DNA of 64,000 nucleotides, taken from assembly GCA_910585005.1 (NCBI GenBank), contig CAJUCN010000007.1:62001-126000 (forward strand), read 5' to 3'. Position numbers and translations under genes: made by a program. Below the pieces are notes generated by a model. The model was not told where the DNA came from. It did not search any database and was given only the letters and a program-made list of their open reading frames with translations. Source of the stretch: an uncultured Lachnospiraceae bacterium (GTDB lineage: Bacteria; Bacillota; Clostridia; Lachnospirales; Lachnospiraceae). This document shows positions 7,910 through 16,673 of this stretch, piece by piece; position 1 is the stretch's first letter, and each line of letters begins with the position of its first letter.

Positions 7910-8884
7910 ATGGACGAAAGAGAGCTGAAGCAAGGGGATGTGGGGGAACTTTTCGCAGAAAAAGAAACAAAGCGGGGCAAAAAAAGCATTATCCTGGTAT
8001 GTGGTGTGATAGGGACGGTTACGCTGGCTGTGATTGTATGCTGTGTTTTCTTTTTAAAGAGGGATCAGGGGTATCAGGATTATACGGTACAAATGAAGCA
8101 ATATTATGTGGAGTATTCCGAGGCATATGATTATTGGGATGTAATTACCGTGGAATACCCGTATTTGGAAGGGATTGACGAGGAGGTGCAGGGGCAGTTA
8201 AATACGCTGATGTATGATGCGGCCATGGACAGGGTGAATTATTGGCATCTTGATCCCTCGGAGGATGTGAAAGCATATCAGGAAGAGGTATTTTCCATTT
8301 TTTGCAGTGATGTAAACTGCCAGGCAACATATCAAAGCCAGTATCTTCTCAGCCTGGATTACCTTGAGTGGTATTCAGCCGGACATCCGGTGTGGGCGAC
8401 GAATGGGACAGAGCGGACTCTTATGCTGGACTTGGTGACAGGGCAAAGTTATGAACTTGCGGATATCTTGGAAATAAACAGGGATTTTGCAAGATGTTGG
8501 GATAAGTCCCTTAGTGACCGTTTGGAAGAGGAGTACGGGGATGAAGAGGATTTGGATATCCTGGTTTCCTGGTTTACCCAATCGGATGAAGAAGTAAATG
8601 AAGATTTCGTCTGCCGTCCCTTTTTCTATCTTACGCCGGAAAAAGACTTTGTAATCGGTGTTTCTCTTGATCCGATCTTGTGGAGGGCATATACTTACGA
8701 GCCGGTTAGCTGGAATTTTTATGCCCGGCTGAGTTATGATGAGATAGAACCTTTTAAGAAGGATAGTGGATTTTGGGACAAATATGAGAAGTCGGAACCG
8801 GCAGGGGAAGTATTTCCATGTGAGGATAAAAAAGAAAATATTTGGCTTGGGGAGGATGCAGGGATATGGGACTACGAATATTAA
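7910..8884 (+). CDS. Membrane-anchored RsiV-like protein (DUF4163/DUF3298-like)
   Basis: A protein of 324 residues with a charged cytosolic N-terminus (about 1-25), one transmembrane helix (about 26-50) and an extracellular domain rich in Asp, Glu and aromatics. The outer domain has features of the DUF4163/DUF3298 fold found in the anti-sigma factor RsiV: a VEYPYLEG strand, the SLDYLEWYSAGHPVW block and the LMLDLVTGQSYELADIL block. RsiV itself senses lysozyme, but no sigma-factor gene is adjacent here, so only the fold is suggested. It lies behind the 11-bp repeats and overlaps the next gene. Confidence 0.6.
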   Translation: MDERELKQGDVGELFAEKETKRGKKSIILVCGVIGTVTLAVIVCCVFFLKRDQGYQDYTVQMKQYYVEYSEAYDYWDVITVEYPYLEGIDEEVQGQLNTLMYDAAMDRVNYWHLDPSEDVKAYQEEVFSIFCSDVNCQATYQSQYLLSLDYLEWYSAGHPVWATNGTERTLMLDLVTGQSYELADILEINRDFARCWDKSLSDRLEEEYGDEEDLDILVSWFTQSDEEVNEDFVCRPFFYLTPEKDFVIGVSLDPILWRAYTYEPVSWNFYARLSYDEIEPFKKDSGFWDKYEKSEPAGEVFPCEDKKENIWLGEDAGIWDYEY

Positions 8885-9888
8885 AAAAATTAATTCCCTG
8901 CGTTGTGGCCGGTTCCCTGCTCTTTAATGGAACACCGGGGATAGAGGCATTGGCGGCAGAGGAAGAATATCCTTTGGTTTATGAAGATTTGTCAGAGGGC
9001 GAAGAACCGGTAGCGGTGTTGTTTTGCGATATGCAAAGCTATACAGTGCTTCCTGGTGACAGCCTTTGGAAGATTGCAGAAAAATTATGGGGGGATGGCA
9101 AGGGGTATTTGGATCTGGCAAGAGAAAATAAGGAATTGATAAAGGATCCGGATGTGATTTTCCCGGGTATGGTTCTAACCGCATCCCGAACAGGCAGTAT
9201 CATCAGAAAAGAGGCAAAAAATGGAGGGGTCCAGATGGGGGATTATTCTATGGATATGCCTTATGGATGGGGGGTAGGGGTCATTGAGATGGGCAATGCG
9301 TTTACCAATTTTGCCATGATTGACGATCAGACTGCCATAGCCTGCCTGATTCAGGACAGGAAAAAGGAAACAGGTACAAGCGTCAGGGATTGGGAACAAT
9401 GTAAGGAACGGATTACCGGCTATGTCAGCAAAAATTATGAGGAGCAGGTATCGGATCTTCAGTTTGAGCATTACCGGATGGAAGGCCAAGGCGGTATGTC
9501 GGGGGACATTTACTTATATTCTTTTACATGGCAGGTTAGCCCTGCGTATCCCGGTTTTACGATCCCGGTCTGTGTTGGCCTTAAGCTGACAGACCATATT
9601 CAGGCGGAATTTGTAGGATACGGTATGGATTACGATATCCATGGCGCCGTACGTTATGTAAGCGCTACCTTTGAGGAACATTTTAACCCTGACAACAAGG
9701 AGGGCTTTACCGTTAATGATTCTAATATGCAATTGACTCCTGAAGCAGAGTGGGAGATTGACGGAATGTTTAATTCCTTTGCGTGGGTGGATGAGTTTTT
9801 CACTTCTTTATTCAATAAGGCGCTTAATACATTAGGGGGCGAAGAAGAAAAAAGCGCAAGGGAAAAATTGATGGAGAAGATGAATTAG
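8866..9888 (+). CDS. Secreted LysM-domain protein
   Basis: A protein of 340 residues. The start at 8866 follows GGGGAGG and overlaps the end of the previous gene by 19 bases, implying translational coupling. A signal peptide (about 1-30, ending ALAA) leads to a LysM domain at about 55-105: SYTVLPGDSLWKIAEKLWGD, then a PDVIFPGMVL tail. LysM binds N-acetylglucosamine in peptidoglycan. The following 230 residues (PYGWGVGVIEMGNAFTNFAM and onward) match no family I know. Paired with the RsiV-like protein it suggests a cell-envelope function. Confidence 0.78.
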   Translation: MGLRILKKLIPCVVAGSLLFNGTPGIEALAAEEEYPLVYEDLSEGEEPVAVLFCDMQSYTVLPGDSLWKIAEKLWGDGKGYLDLARENKELIKDPDVIFPGMVLTASRTGSIIRKEAKNGGVQMGDYSMDMPYGWGVGVIEMGNAFTNFAMIDDQTAIACLIQDRKKETGTSVRDWEQCKERITGYVSKNYEEQVSDLQFEHYRMEGQGGMSGDIYLYSFTWQVSPAYPGFTIPVCVGLKLTDHIQAEFVGYGMDYDIHGAVRYVSATFEEHFNPDNKEGFTVNDSNMQLTPEAEWEIDGMFNSFAWVDEFFTSLFNKALNTLGGEEEKSAREKLMEKMN

Positions 9889-9929
9889 CCATCCTTCCCA
9901 CGCCAGGCGGAGCAATATTTTCCTGAAAT

Positions 9930-11534
9930 TCAGGTATGCGATCCGGTATCAGGGTTTAAACGGATGCGGATGATTTGTCCATCTAAAACGTAATGGGAGA
10001 AATTTGTCTCATCTCCATTGCGCCTGAAGTCCACAACCCATTTGCCCTCTTCAAAATGTCCTTCTTCGACACTGAGGAAGTTTAGCTGTCCCCATTGCCT
10101 TGAGGCCATATGGATATAACTTTGTTCATCGAAAGCGTCGGGCCTTTTGATAAAATCAAATGCAACCCCGGCGCCTCCGGCATAAAACTCATGTTTCCCG
10201 GTTTGTACCAGAATTGCCCTGCCCCGTATCTGGGTTTTGTCTTTTCCCGTTTGGTCGGTTAATTCCTGTGTATACCCAAGGCGGAGCTGTTTGGCATGCA
10301 TAAAATGAGCAATTACATGGTAATCTTCTAATTTAATATAGCGTTTTTCTTCAAATTCCTCTTCGGCGATGGCATGGATATTTCCGGTTTTGCGGTATCG
10401 GATAAGCAGCGGTGACATATTTGCAATTGTCCGCATGGTAACGGCCATGTCCCGGCATTGTTCTTTCAGGTTTCCATTTGCATCCAGGGCATGTTCGGCG
10501 CCAAAGCAGCAAATACCGATTGCGCTAAAGTCTGCTGCGGCAAGGAGCGCGTTCATAGCATTGGCTTCTCCAAAAAGAGGAGATTCAGGGATAAAAAGCG
10601 GGTTGTCCTTCCGGTCATAGCGTTGACAGATCCGTGTGTATTCCTGCCGGCTTTGGTTGTAAATATCGGGACCGATAAAATCCAGCGCCGGCGCCCCGGC
10701 TTTCCAGATATCCAGCACTCTGCCAACAGCAGCCCCGGCATTATAGCATAGCCCGGCCTCCTCGTATCCATTTTCCCCGACCATCACGTTTGTGAGCATT
10801 GGCAGGTCATAAATACTTTTTCCGGTTTGGGCAATCTGTCCGATGTACTGTGCATGATACCAGGCTGAAAAGGCCTCATGAGCGTGTCTGCCGAACTGCT
10901 TTCTCCATGGAGACACAGGGCTGGCATGATTCAAATCATCGACGCCGGAGTCTTCCAAGAAGATTTCTTTTAGACATTCCGGGACCTTTTGCATGTAAGC
11001 CTCCCGGGCTTGCCTGGAATAATCCATATCTGTGTTGGCATATCCCATTTCATTTTCAATTTGTACGGCAAGGACGGTCCGTGTCTGAGTGTCATATTCT
11101 TTCAGGAATTCCATGAGTTTTCCAAATGCTTTTTCATCCCGTTCCAAAGTTTGTTTACAATGAGGGGAAAGGGAGGCGACCGGCGCCCCGTCAGGGCCTT
11201 TGGCTATATGGTATGTTTTTGAGTCCTGCTTGATATATTCAGGGACATAATTGGGATGCCCGTTTTTGCTTGTGCCAAACCATAAAAGAATTAGTTTCAG
11301 TTTGGCAGCTCTTGCTTCATCGATCAGCCCTTTTACATGGCTCATATCGTAAGTATCTTTTTCCGGTTCTAAACGATACCAGTAAACTGGCGCTTCCAGA
11401 CAGTTTCCGCCATAGGCGTTAACGACCTGGACCGCTTTTTGGATAAGAGGCGTTCCGGTGGAAGAATTGTGCGCCTGTACGCCTACAACCAGAAATGGTG
11501 CGCCCTTTTCATCTTTTATAAAATCGTTTTTCAT
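9930..11534 (-). CDS. GH35/42-like glycosidase, probably beta-galactosidase-type
   Basis: A protein of 534 residues. I place the start at 11534-11532 because AGAAAGGATG gives good spacing to that ATG; an ATG 12 bases upstream is too close, and the frame stays open still further. No signal peptide, so intracellular. The TIM-barrel pattern is clear: GGNCLEAPVYWYRLEPEKDTYD near the start, the VQIENEMG strand with the acid/base Glu (about residue 165), and PLFIPESPLFGEAN with the candidate nucleophile Glu. This resembles GH35/GH42-like enzymes with a C-terminal DUF5597-type domain. Substrate is not determinable. It converges on the LysM gene. Confidence 0.75.
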   Translation of the reverse strand: MKNDFIKDEKGAPFLVVGVQAHNSSTGTPLIQKAVQVVNAYGGNCLEAPVYWYRLEPEKDTYDMSHVKGLIDEARAAKLKLILLWFGTSKNGHPNYVPEYIKQDSKTYHIAKGPDGAPVASLSPHCKQTLERDEKAFGKLMEFLKEYDTQTRTVLAVQIENEMGYANTDMDYSRQAREAYMQKVPECLKEIFLEDSGVDDLNHASPVSPWRKQFGRHAHEAFSAWYHAQYIGQIAQTGKSIYDLPMLTNVMVGENGYEEAGLCYNAGAAVGRVLDIWKAGAPALDFIGPDIYNQSRQEYTRICQRYDRKDNPLFIPESPLFGEANAMNALLAAADFSAIGICCFGAEHALDANGNLKEQCRDMAVTMRTIANMSPLLIRYRKTGNIHAIAEEEFEEKRYIKLEDYHVIAHFMHAKQLRLGYTQELTDQTGKDKTQIRGRAILVQTGKHEFYAGGAGVAFDFIKRPDAFDEQSYIHMASRQWGQLNFLSVEEGHFEEGKWVVDFRRNGDETNFSHYVLDGQIIRIRLNPDTGSHT

Positions 11535-11632
11535 TGTGGTTTTCATCCTTTCTCTGCATATAGATTTTGATTTTGTCCGCTGCTTTACAATACAGTTTAA
11601 CATGGAATAGTGCATTTTGAAATATAAACCGT

Positions 11633-11661
11633 TTGACAAGGGCCTGTTTCAATGATAAGAT
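11633..11661 (+). promoter_or_regulatory. Promoter of the tyrS leader
   Basis: TTGACA (11633-11638), a 17-bp spacer and TAAGAT (11656-11661). Transcription would begin near 11668, about 42 bases before the leader-peptide ATG and 275 bases before tyrS. Confidence 0.65.
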
Positions 11662-11709
11662 AATAAACACTTTGAAAATATAATCACCATCAGGAAACAA
11701 GGAGACGAA

Positions 11710-11775
11710 ATGAACCGGAACTACTTTTCAAAAAGCTATCGTTATCTGTATTATTACGGACGTATTTGCTTGTAA
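11710..11775 (+). CDS. Tyrosine-rich leader peptide of tyrS
   Basis: A 21-codon frame, MNRNYFSKSYRYLYYYGRIC then Leu and stop. Six residues are Tyr, including three consecutive codons at 11749-11757. It has its own SD (AAGGAG, 11699-11704) five bases before the ATG. It lies between a promoter and an intrinsic terminator upstream of tyrosyl-tRNA synthetase. This is the classic layout of a ribosome-mediated attenuator: a ribosome stalled for lack of Tyr-tRNA would change leader folding. The frame is too short for ordinary gene callers. Confidence 0.82.
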   Translation: MNRNYFSKSYRYLYYYGRICL

Positions 11776-11909
11776 CTGGCTAAACAGATGCACAGTTATA
11801 AGCCGGTAGGTCTTATGTCTGTGCGTAGCTGAAAGTGGAAGTAGGTAACGTTGTATACCAATATTGCATTTTTAACGCATCAGACATAGGGAAGTCTGGT
11901 GCGTTTTTG
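11771..11909 (+). promoter_or_regulatory. tyrS attenuator: four alternating RNA segments ending in an intrinsic terminator
   Basis: Terminator: AACGCATCAGAC (11874-11885) pairs with GTCTGGTGCGTT (11894-11905), followed by TTTG. Antiterminator: ATGTCTGTGCGT (11815-11826) can pair instead with 11875-11887 (one bulge). Anti-antiterminator: 11790-11802 pairs with 11812-11824 (GCACAG with CTGTGC, ATAAG with CTTAT). A further segment, TGTAACTG (11771-11778), overlaps the leader stop codon and can pair with CAGTTATA (11793-11800). A ribosome reaching the stop would cover that segment and favour termination; one stalled at Tyr codons would leave it free and favour readthrough. Confidence 0.75.
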
Positions 11910-11942
11910 TTTGAACGGGAAAGGAAAGGAGAAAGAAGAGAA

Positions 11943-13160
11943 ATGAACGAAATTGAAAATCAAATTGCCATCATGCTAAAGGGCGCCGCCCAGCATACGG
12001 AGATTCATGAAATCAAGGAAAAACTGTTAAAAGCAAGCAAGGAAAAAAGACCCCTTCGGATAAAACTGGGGCTTGACCCATCAGCGCCCGATATCCATAT
12101 CGGACATTCAGTGGTACTGCGGAAGATCCGTCAATTGCAGGATCTGGGGCATGAGGCAGTGATTATCATCGGAGACTATACGGGGATGATTGGAGATCCT
12201 ACAGGAAAATCAAAAACAAGGAAACAGTTATCCAAGGAAGAGATCGCAAGCAACGCCAATACTTATATGGAGCAGATCTTTAAGGTCATTGACAGGCAGC
12301 GGACACAGATCCATTACAATAGTGAGTGGCTGAGTAAGATGAATTTTGGGGATGTGATTGAGCTTGCGGCAAAATGTACGGTTGCCAGAATGCTGGAGCG
12401 GGACGATTTCCACAATCGGTATGTCAATCATTTGCCCTTATCCGTTCACGAATTTTTTTATCCTCTGATGCAGGCCTATGATTCCGTTGCTGTCAAAGCG
12501 GACATTGAATTAGGCGGGACAGACCAGACTTTTAATATTTTGATGGGAAGGAACATTCAAAGGGATTATGGTCAAGAACCCCAGCTTACTTTGTTTATGC
12601 CCCTTTTGGAAGGGATTGACGGAGTGGAAAAAATGAGTAAAAGCCTTGGCAACTATATAGGGATCAGTGAGGAGCCTGAAGTGATTTATGAAAAAGTAAT
12701 GAAAATTCCTGATTCCCTGATTATAAAATATTATAATTTATGTACGGATGTACATCCGGACGAAATCAAAAAGCTTCAGAGAAAATTGGAAGAGGGTTCC
12801 AATCCCAGAGATATCAAAATGATGCTGGCTGGTGAGATTACAAGGCTTTATCATGGGCAGGAAGGGACGGAAAGGGCGGAAAAATATTTTGAGACTGTGT
12901 TCCAAAAAAGCCAGGTTCCCGAAAATGTGCCCACCATTATTGTGGATCCGGCTTTCCAGGCGGCATATAGCGAACAGGTTTTGCAGGAGCTTGTAAAACA
13001 AGGCTTTTACAAGTCGAAAAATGAGATCCGGCGCATTTTTAAGCAGGGTGGCGCTTATTACGATGGAGAAAAATTATTGGATAGCAAGGATATCATGCCA
13101 GGCGAAGGGGAACATATCTTAAAGCTTGGGAAAAGCAGTTTCTTTAAGATATGCCTCTAG
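11943..13160 (+). CDS. tyrS: Tyrosyl-tRNA synthetase
   Basis: A protein of 405 residues; the start follows AAAGGAAAGGAG. It charges tRNA-Tyr. Class I motifs are visible: DPSAPDIHIGHSV (HIGH at residues 52-55) and KMSKS (about 230). The tyrosine/ATP pocket shows GDYTGMIGDPTGKSKTR. A C-terminal S4-like RNA-binding domain covers about 345-405 (FYKSKNEIRRIFKQGGAYYDG). The insert pattern resembles the TyrZ-like subgroup. It sits behind a tyrosine leader-peptide attenuator rather than the T-box usual for Firmicutes tyrosyl-tRNA synthetases. Confidence 0.96.
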   Translation: MNEIENQIAIMLKGAAQHTEIHEIKEKLLKASKEKRPLRIKLGLDPSAPDIHIGHSVVLRKIRQLQDLGHEAVIIIGDYTGMIGDPTGKSKTRKQLSKEEIASNANTYMEQIFKVIDRQRTQIHYNSEWLSKMNFGDVIELAAKCTVARMLERDDFHNRYVNHLPLSVHEFFYPLMQAYDSVAVKADIELGGTDQTFNILMGRNIQRDYGQEPQLTLFMPLLEGIDGVEKMSKSLGNYIGISEEPEVIYEKVMKIPDSLIIKYYNLCTDVHPDEIKKLQRKLEEGSNPRDIKMMLAGEITRLYHGQEGTERAEKYFETVFQKSQVPENVPTIIVDPAFQAAYSEQVLQELVKQGFYKSKNEIRRIFKQGGAYYDGEKLLDSKDIMPGEGEHILKLGKSSFFKICL

Positions 13161-13162
13161 TC

Positions 13163-14266
13163 CTATAATGCCTTTTTGACAGAAATTGCTTTTACAGGGC
13201 ACATTTCCTGGCAGCAAAAGCAGGAGATGCACTGCCGTTTCTTAAAGTGGGCTTTGCGCTTTTTGATCGTGATAACTTTGGCCGGGCAGCTTTCTGCACA
13301 TTTCCCGCAGCCAACACAAAGTTCTTTGTTAAGCTGTGGGTAGGATTTGAGCAGTTTTTTTGCAATTGGTAAAAGGAAATGGGGCATTTTACCGGAAAAA
13401 TCAAGCTTTTGAGCATCAGGAACCTGAAAAGGAGTGAGGTCTTCCGGAATTCGGTCCCCCAAAAGCTGAAGACGGTCTGGTTTGGCAAGCCCGCTGTCCA
13501 CGGCCTGACGGATCATAGTGATGCCCATGGGATCCAATTTCATCAGTGATGCGGCAAAGTAATCCTGGGTATAGAAATCTCTGGAGGCAAGGAGCATATG
13601 GAGGGGATGGGAAGTGCCGCTTGTAGGTCCATTCCCCTCCATGGCGTCTATGGCGTCAATAATTGTGAGCTGGGGATTGACTACCTGGGCAAGTTCTAAA
13701 AGCATACGGGAAAAATTTTCAATGTCAGGCCAGCGGTAGTGCATCTGGGGTTTTTCCAGACCGGGAATCACACCGAAAAGATTCTTAATGCCGCCGGAAT
13801 ATCCGGTCATTGCATGGGTTTTTAGCTTACAGATATTGATGATATAATCAGCGTTAGCTATGGGGGTAATGATATGGAAAGAGTGATTGGCAAATTCCTC
13901 CGGGCAATGGATCGTTTTTGCTGAAAAATCCATATTTAGGGTAAGATCCGGTTCAAGAGCTTTCATTCCACAGGCGTGATAGATATTTTTCATGTGTTCC
14001 GCCGTATACAGTCCCCCGGAACTTTCCGCCAAAGTAATGTTTTTTACACCGTGTTCCCTGAGCCAGCGCACAATGCATTTGACCACGAGAGGGTGGGTGG
14101 TAACGGGAACGCTGGGGGTTTTGGCCATAATCAGATTAGGCTTTAGGACAACCTTTAAGTCAGGGCGCATATCCTTTTGGATGGAAAGCGCTTCCATGGC
14201 TTTGCAGATAGCGGGATAAATTTGTTCTTCTTTATATTCGGGTACAAGGTATAAGGTCTGTATCAT
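13163..14266 (-). CDS. DUF362 protein with two C-terminal 4Fe-4S clusters
   Basis: A protein of 367 residues; SD GGAAGAGAG precedes the ATG. Residues about 1-300 are a DUF362 domain (VVLKPNLIMAKTP, NICKLKTHAMTGYSGGIKNLFG). Residues about 310-365 carry two ferredoxin motifs: CVGCGKCAESCP and CISCFCCQEMCP. Such proteins are common in anaerobes and are assumed to take part in electron transfer or metal-cofactor chemistry; no substrate is known for this subgroup. It converges on tyrS with only two bases between the genes. Confidence 0.85.
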   Translation of the reverse strand: MIQTLYLVPEYKEEQIYPAICKAMEALSIQKDMRPDLKVVLKPNLIMAKTPSVPVTTHPLVVKCIVRWLREHGVKNITLAESSGGLYTAEHMKNIYHACGMKALEPDLTLNMDFSAKTIHCPEEFANHSFHIITPIANADYIINICKLKTHAMTGYSGGIKNLFGVIPGLEKPQMHYRWPDIENFSRMLLELAQVVNPQLTIIDAIDAMEGNGPTSGTSHPLHMLLASRDFYTQDYFAASLMKLDPMGITMIRQAVDSGLAKPDRLQLLGDRIPEDLTPFQVPDAQKLDFSGKMPHFLLPIAKKLLKSYPQLNKELCVGCGKCAESCPAKVITIKKRKAHFKKRQCISCFCCQEMCPVKAISVKKAL

Positions 14267-14478
14267 AAATACTCTCTTCCTTAAAAATTGATTAGCAGAT
14301 GTTTTCCCGCTTCCGGGACATATTTATGATAACTAGTTTACATCTGCTGAAATAGTTTTGCAATGATTCTGTGAACAATTTGTTTAACAGAGTCCTTTTT
14401 ATAGGACATTTCATTTTGTATACTGGTTTTAAGTGAGAAATACAAAGTGCCGGAAGGCAGACAGGAAGGAGGGACAAT

Positions 14479-14898
14479 ATGAAGATTTTTTGCAGGAGGC
14501 TGGTTTTTAAATGGATCTGTAATATGGCAGCCACGATAGCGCTGATGCTGGCCGGGGGGATGTTCCTGTCAATGACAGTTCTCGGTAAGGATACGATTTT
14601 TCATAAGAACCGGGAAGTTTTCAGGGAACAAAAGGAGTATTATAAGAGCCTTGAGCAGGAATACATGAAAGATATGCAAAACTTTTTGGCCAGCCAGGGA
14701 TATGCAGACAGCGGTGTTACGATGAACAGGGTTATTGAAGAGGATGGGAGCCTTCAATATATTGTGACTATTTACCACAAGGGAATAGTGCAGTTAGACG
14801 TTACAGGCAGGGGGCAGCTTCTTTCCAAATGTGAAAGGATAGAATTTGCGGACAAAGAGTGCAGTTTTTGCCATAAAATTTTGGAAGTATCCTCTTAG
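14479..14898 (+). CDS. Small exported or membrane-anchored protein of unknown function
   Basis: A protein of 139 residues with a strong SD (AAGGAGGG). It has a basic N-terminus and one hydrophobic segment (about 12-35, MAATIALMLAGGMFLSMTVLG), either signal peptide or anchor. An amphipathic helix follows (REQKEYYKSLEQEYMKDMQNFL), then beta-rich sequence and two Cys near the end (ECSFCHKIL). I recognise no family. Confidence 0.6.
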   Translation: MKIFCRRLVFKWICNMAATIALMLAGGMFLSMTVLGKDTIFHKNREVFREQKEYYKSLEQEYMKDMQNFLASQGYADSGVTMNRVIEEDGSLQYIVTIYHKGIVQLDVTGRGQLLSKCERIEFADKECSFCHKILEVSS

Positions 14899-15034
14899 TG
14901 GTTGTCACTATTGCCTGGAAATATAAAAAGAAGAATGACAAGAAGAAATACTGGGATTATAATTGATATAGTTGTGTAAATTTTCAGAAGTACATGCCGG
15001 CAGGAACTGCTGCTTACAAAGATGGAGGTAAACT

Positions 15035-15589
15035 ATGTCAAATATGCCCGTACCACAACAGATTTACAGACACTTTAAAGGAAATCTTTACAGGATCATT
15101 ACCCTTGCAAGGCACAGCGAGACGGACGAAGAACTGGTGGTCTATCAGGCGCTTTATGGTGATTACCAGGTATATGCAAGGCCAGTCGGGTCATTTCTTG
15201 GGAAAGTGGACAGGGAAAAATATCCGGATGCATCCCAGGAACAACGTTTTGAACTGATGCAGGAAGTGATCCAAACGCCTGAAACGGATCATGCATATGA
15301 TAAGAAAGAAGATCAGGTGAACAAAGAACCCGGCAAAACCTTGCAGGAGCCGGAGCAGGAAGAATTAAATATAGACCCGCTGGTATTGGAATTTTTAGAT
15401 GCCGGTTCTTATGAAGAGCGTCTGAACCTATTGGCAGCGCTTCGTTACCGCATCACAGATGAGATGATCAATACGATGGCAGTTTCCGTTGATCTGGAGA
15501 TTGAGGAGGGAAATATCCAGGAGAGGTATGAGGAGTTAAAAAACTGTCTCATAACCCTTGAGAGGTTTGAATGTAACAGGCTCAGATAA
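15035..15589 (+). CDS. DUF1653-domain protein
   Basis: A protein of 184 residues after GATGGAGG. Residues about 5-65 are a DUF1653 domain: QIYRHFKGNLYRIITLARHSETDEELVVYQALYGD and the RPVGSFLGKVD end. The middle is acidic and linker-like. The C-terminal part (about 105-184, LVLEFLDAGSYEERLNLLAAL and onward) is helical and of unknown role. It lies 67 bases before the 5'-nucleotidase gene and may share its transcript. Confidence 0.75.
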   Translation: MSNMPVPQQIYRHFKGNLYRIITLARHSETDEELVVYQALYGDYQVYARPVGSFLGKVDREKYPDASQEQRFELMQEVIQTPETDHAYDKKEDQVNKEPGKTLQEPEQEELNIDPLVLEFLDAGSYEERLNLLAALRYRITDEMINTMAVSVDLEIEEGNIQERYEELKNCLITLERFECNRLR

Positions 15590-15656
15590 GCTGTTCTCCT
15601 TTTTCCGCCAGGCAGCAGCGCTGCACAAGTTTTGATAGCGGGAAAAGGAGGAGACT

Positions 15657-16589
15657 ATGGCATATGACTTGGAGAACAGGCTGGTGATTGGGGTGTCATC
15701 CAGGGCGTTATTTGACCTGACCGTTGAAAATGAAATTTTTCAGAGTCAGGGTGTGGATGCATATTGCAGTTATCAGGTGGAACATGAAAAGGAACTGCTT
15801 AAGCCAGGAAACGGGTTTAAACTGGTGGAGGCGCTCTTAAATATTAATAATCTGCCGGGGCAGGAGGGAAGGGTTGAGGTGATCATCATGTCCCATAACA
15901 GCCCGGATACGTCCCTTCGGGTCTTTCATTCCATAGCGCATTACGGGTTAAATATTTCCAGGGCGGTGCTTGCCAGCGGCGCATCGCTGACACCGTATCT
16001 GGAAGCGTTTCATACGGATTTGTATTTATCGGCGGACGAAGAGGATGTGCAGTCGGCGGTTAACTGCGGGATTGCGGCAGGGATCATCTGCTGTGATGAA
16101 ATCCGGATGCCGGGGAAGCAGGATCAGATCTCTCAGATCCGGATCGCTTTTGATGGGGATGCCGTTTTGTTTTCCGATGAGTCGGAGCGGATCTATAAAG
16201 AAAAGGGGCTTGAGGCCTTTGAGGAAAATGAACGTCTCCAGGCGGAAAATCCATTAAAGCAGGGTCCTTTTGCCAAATTTTTGAAGACCATTTCTGATAT
16301 TCAGAAAGAATTCGTACCTGAACAGGCGCCAATCAGGACAGCGCTTGTCACTGCAAGAAGCGCACCCGCCCATGAGCGTGTGATCAGGACACTGCGGGCA
16401 TGGAATGTGCGTATCGACGAGGCGTTTTTTTTGGGAGGGATTCAAAAGACAGAAGTGCTTAAGGCATTTGGGGCGCATATCTTTTTTGACGACCAGGCAG
16501 TACATACCCGCCCGGCTTCGGAGGTAGTCCCTTCGGCGCGGGTTCCTTATAAACAGGAGAAGACAAAAGAACATGGGCGAGACCCATAA
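15657..16589 (+). CDS. Cytosolic 5'-nucleotidase family protein
   Basis: A protein of 310 residues after AAAGGAGGAG. It matches the PF06189 5'-nucleotidase family, HAD-fold enzymes that dephosphorylate nucleoside monophosphates. Evidence: LVIGVSSRALFDLTVENEIF near the start (the Asp usual after the strand is replaced by Ser/Leu context, as in this family), MSHNSPDTSLRVFHSIAHYGL, and near the end EAFFLGGIQKTEVLKAFGAHIFFDDQ with paired acidic residues. Substrate specificity is unknown. The SfsA-MutY gene starts shortly after. Confidence 0.78.
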   Translation: MAYDLENRLVIGVSSRALFDLTVENEIFQSQGVDAYCSYQVEHEKELLKPGNGFKLVEALLNINNLPGQEGRVEVIIMSHNSPDTSLRVFHSIAHYGLNISRAVLASGASLTPYLEAFHTDLYLSADEEDVQSAVNCGIAAGIICCDEIRMPGKQDQISQIRIAFDGDAVLFSDESERIYKEKGLEAFEENERLQAENPLKQGPFAKFLKTISDIQKEFVPEQAPIRTALVTARSAPAHERVIRTLRAWNVRIDEAFFLGGIQKTEVLKAFGAHIFFDDQAVHTRPASEVVPSARVPYKQEKTKEHGRDP

Positions 16590-16673
16590 AGAACTATGGC
16601 TGGTTATCGTATTTTCGGCATTGCCGGCAAAAAAGGACGATATGCCAGCAGCATAGGAGTGGGAGTAAAGGAT

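Noticed and set aside
9889..9929. Terminator between the LysM and glycosidase genes
   Set aside because: Only a 5-bp stem (CCTGA/TCAGG) without a T run is present, too weak to call.
11668..11942. T-box riboswitch upstream of tyrS
   Set aside because: The sequence GAAAGTGGAAGTAGGTAACG looks vaguely similar, but the AGGGTGGNACCGCG core is absent and the Tyr leader peptide explains the terminator.
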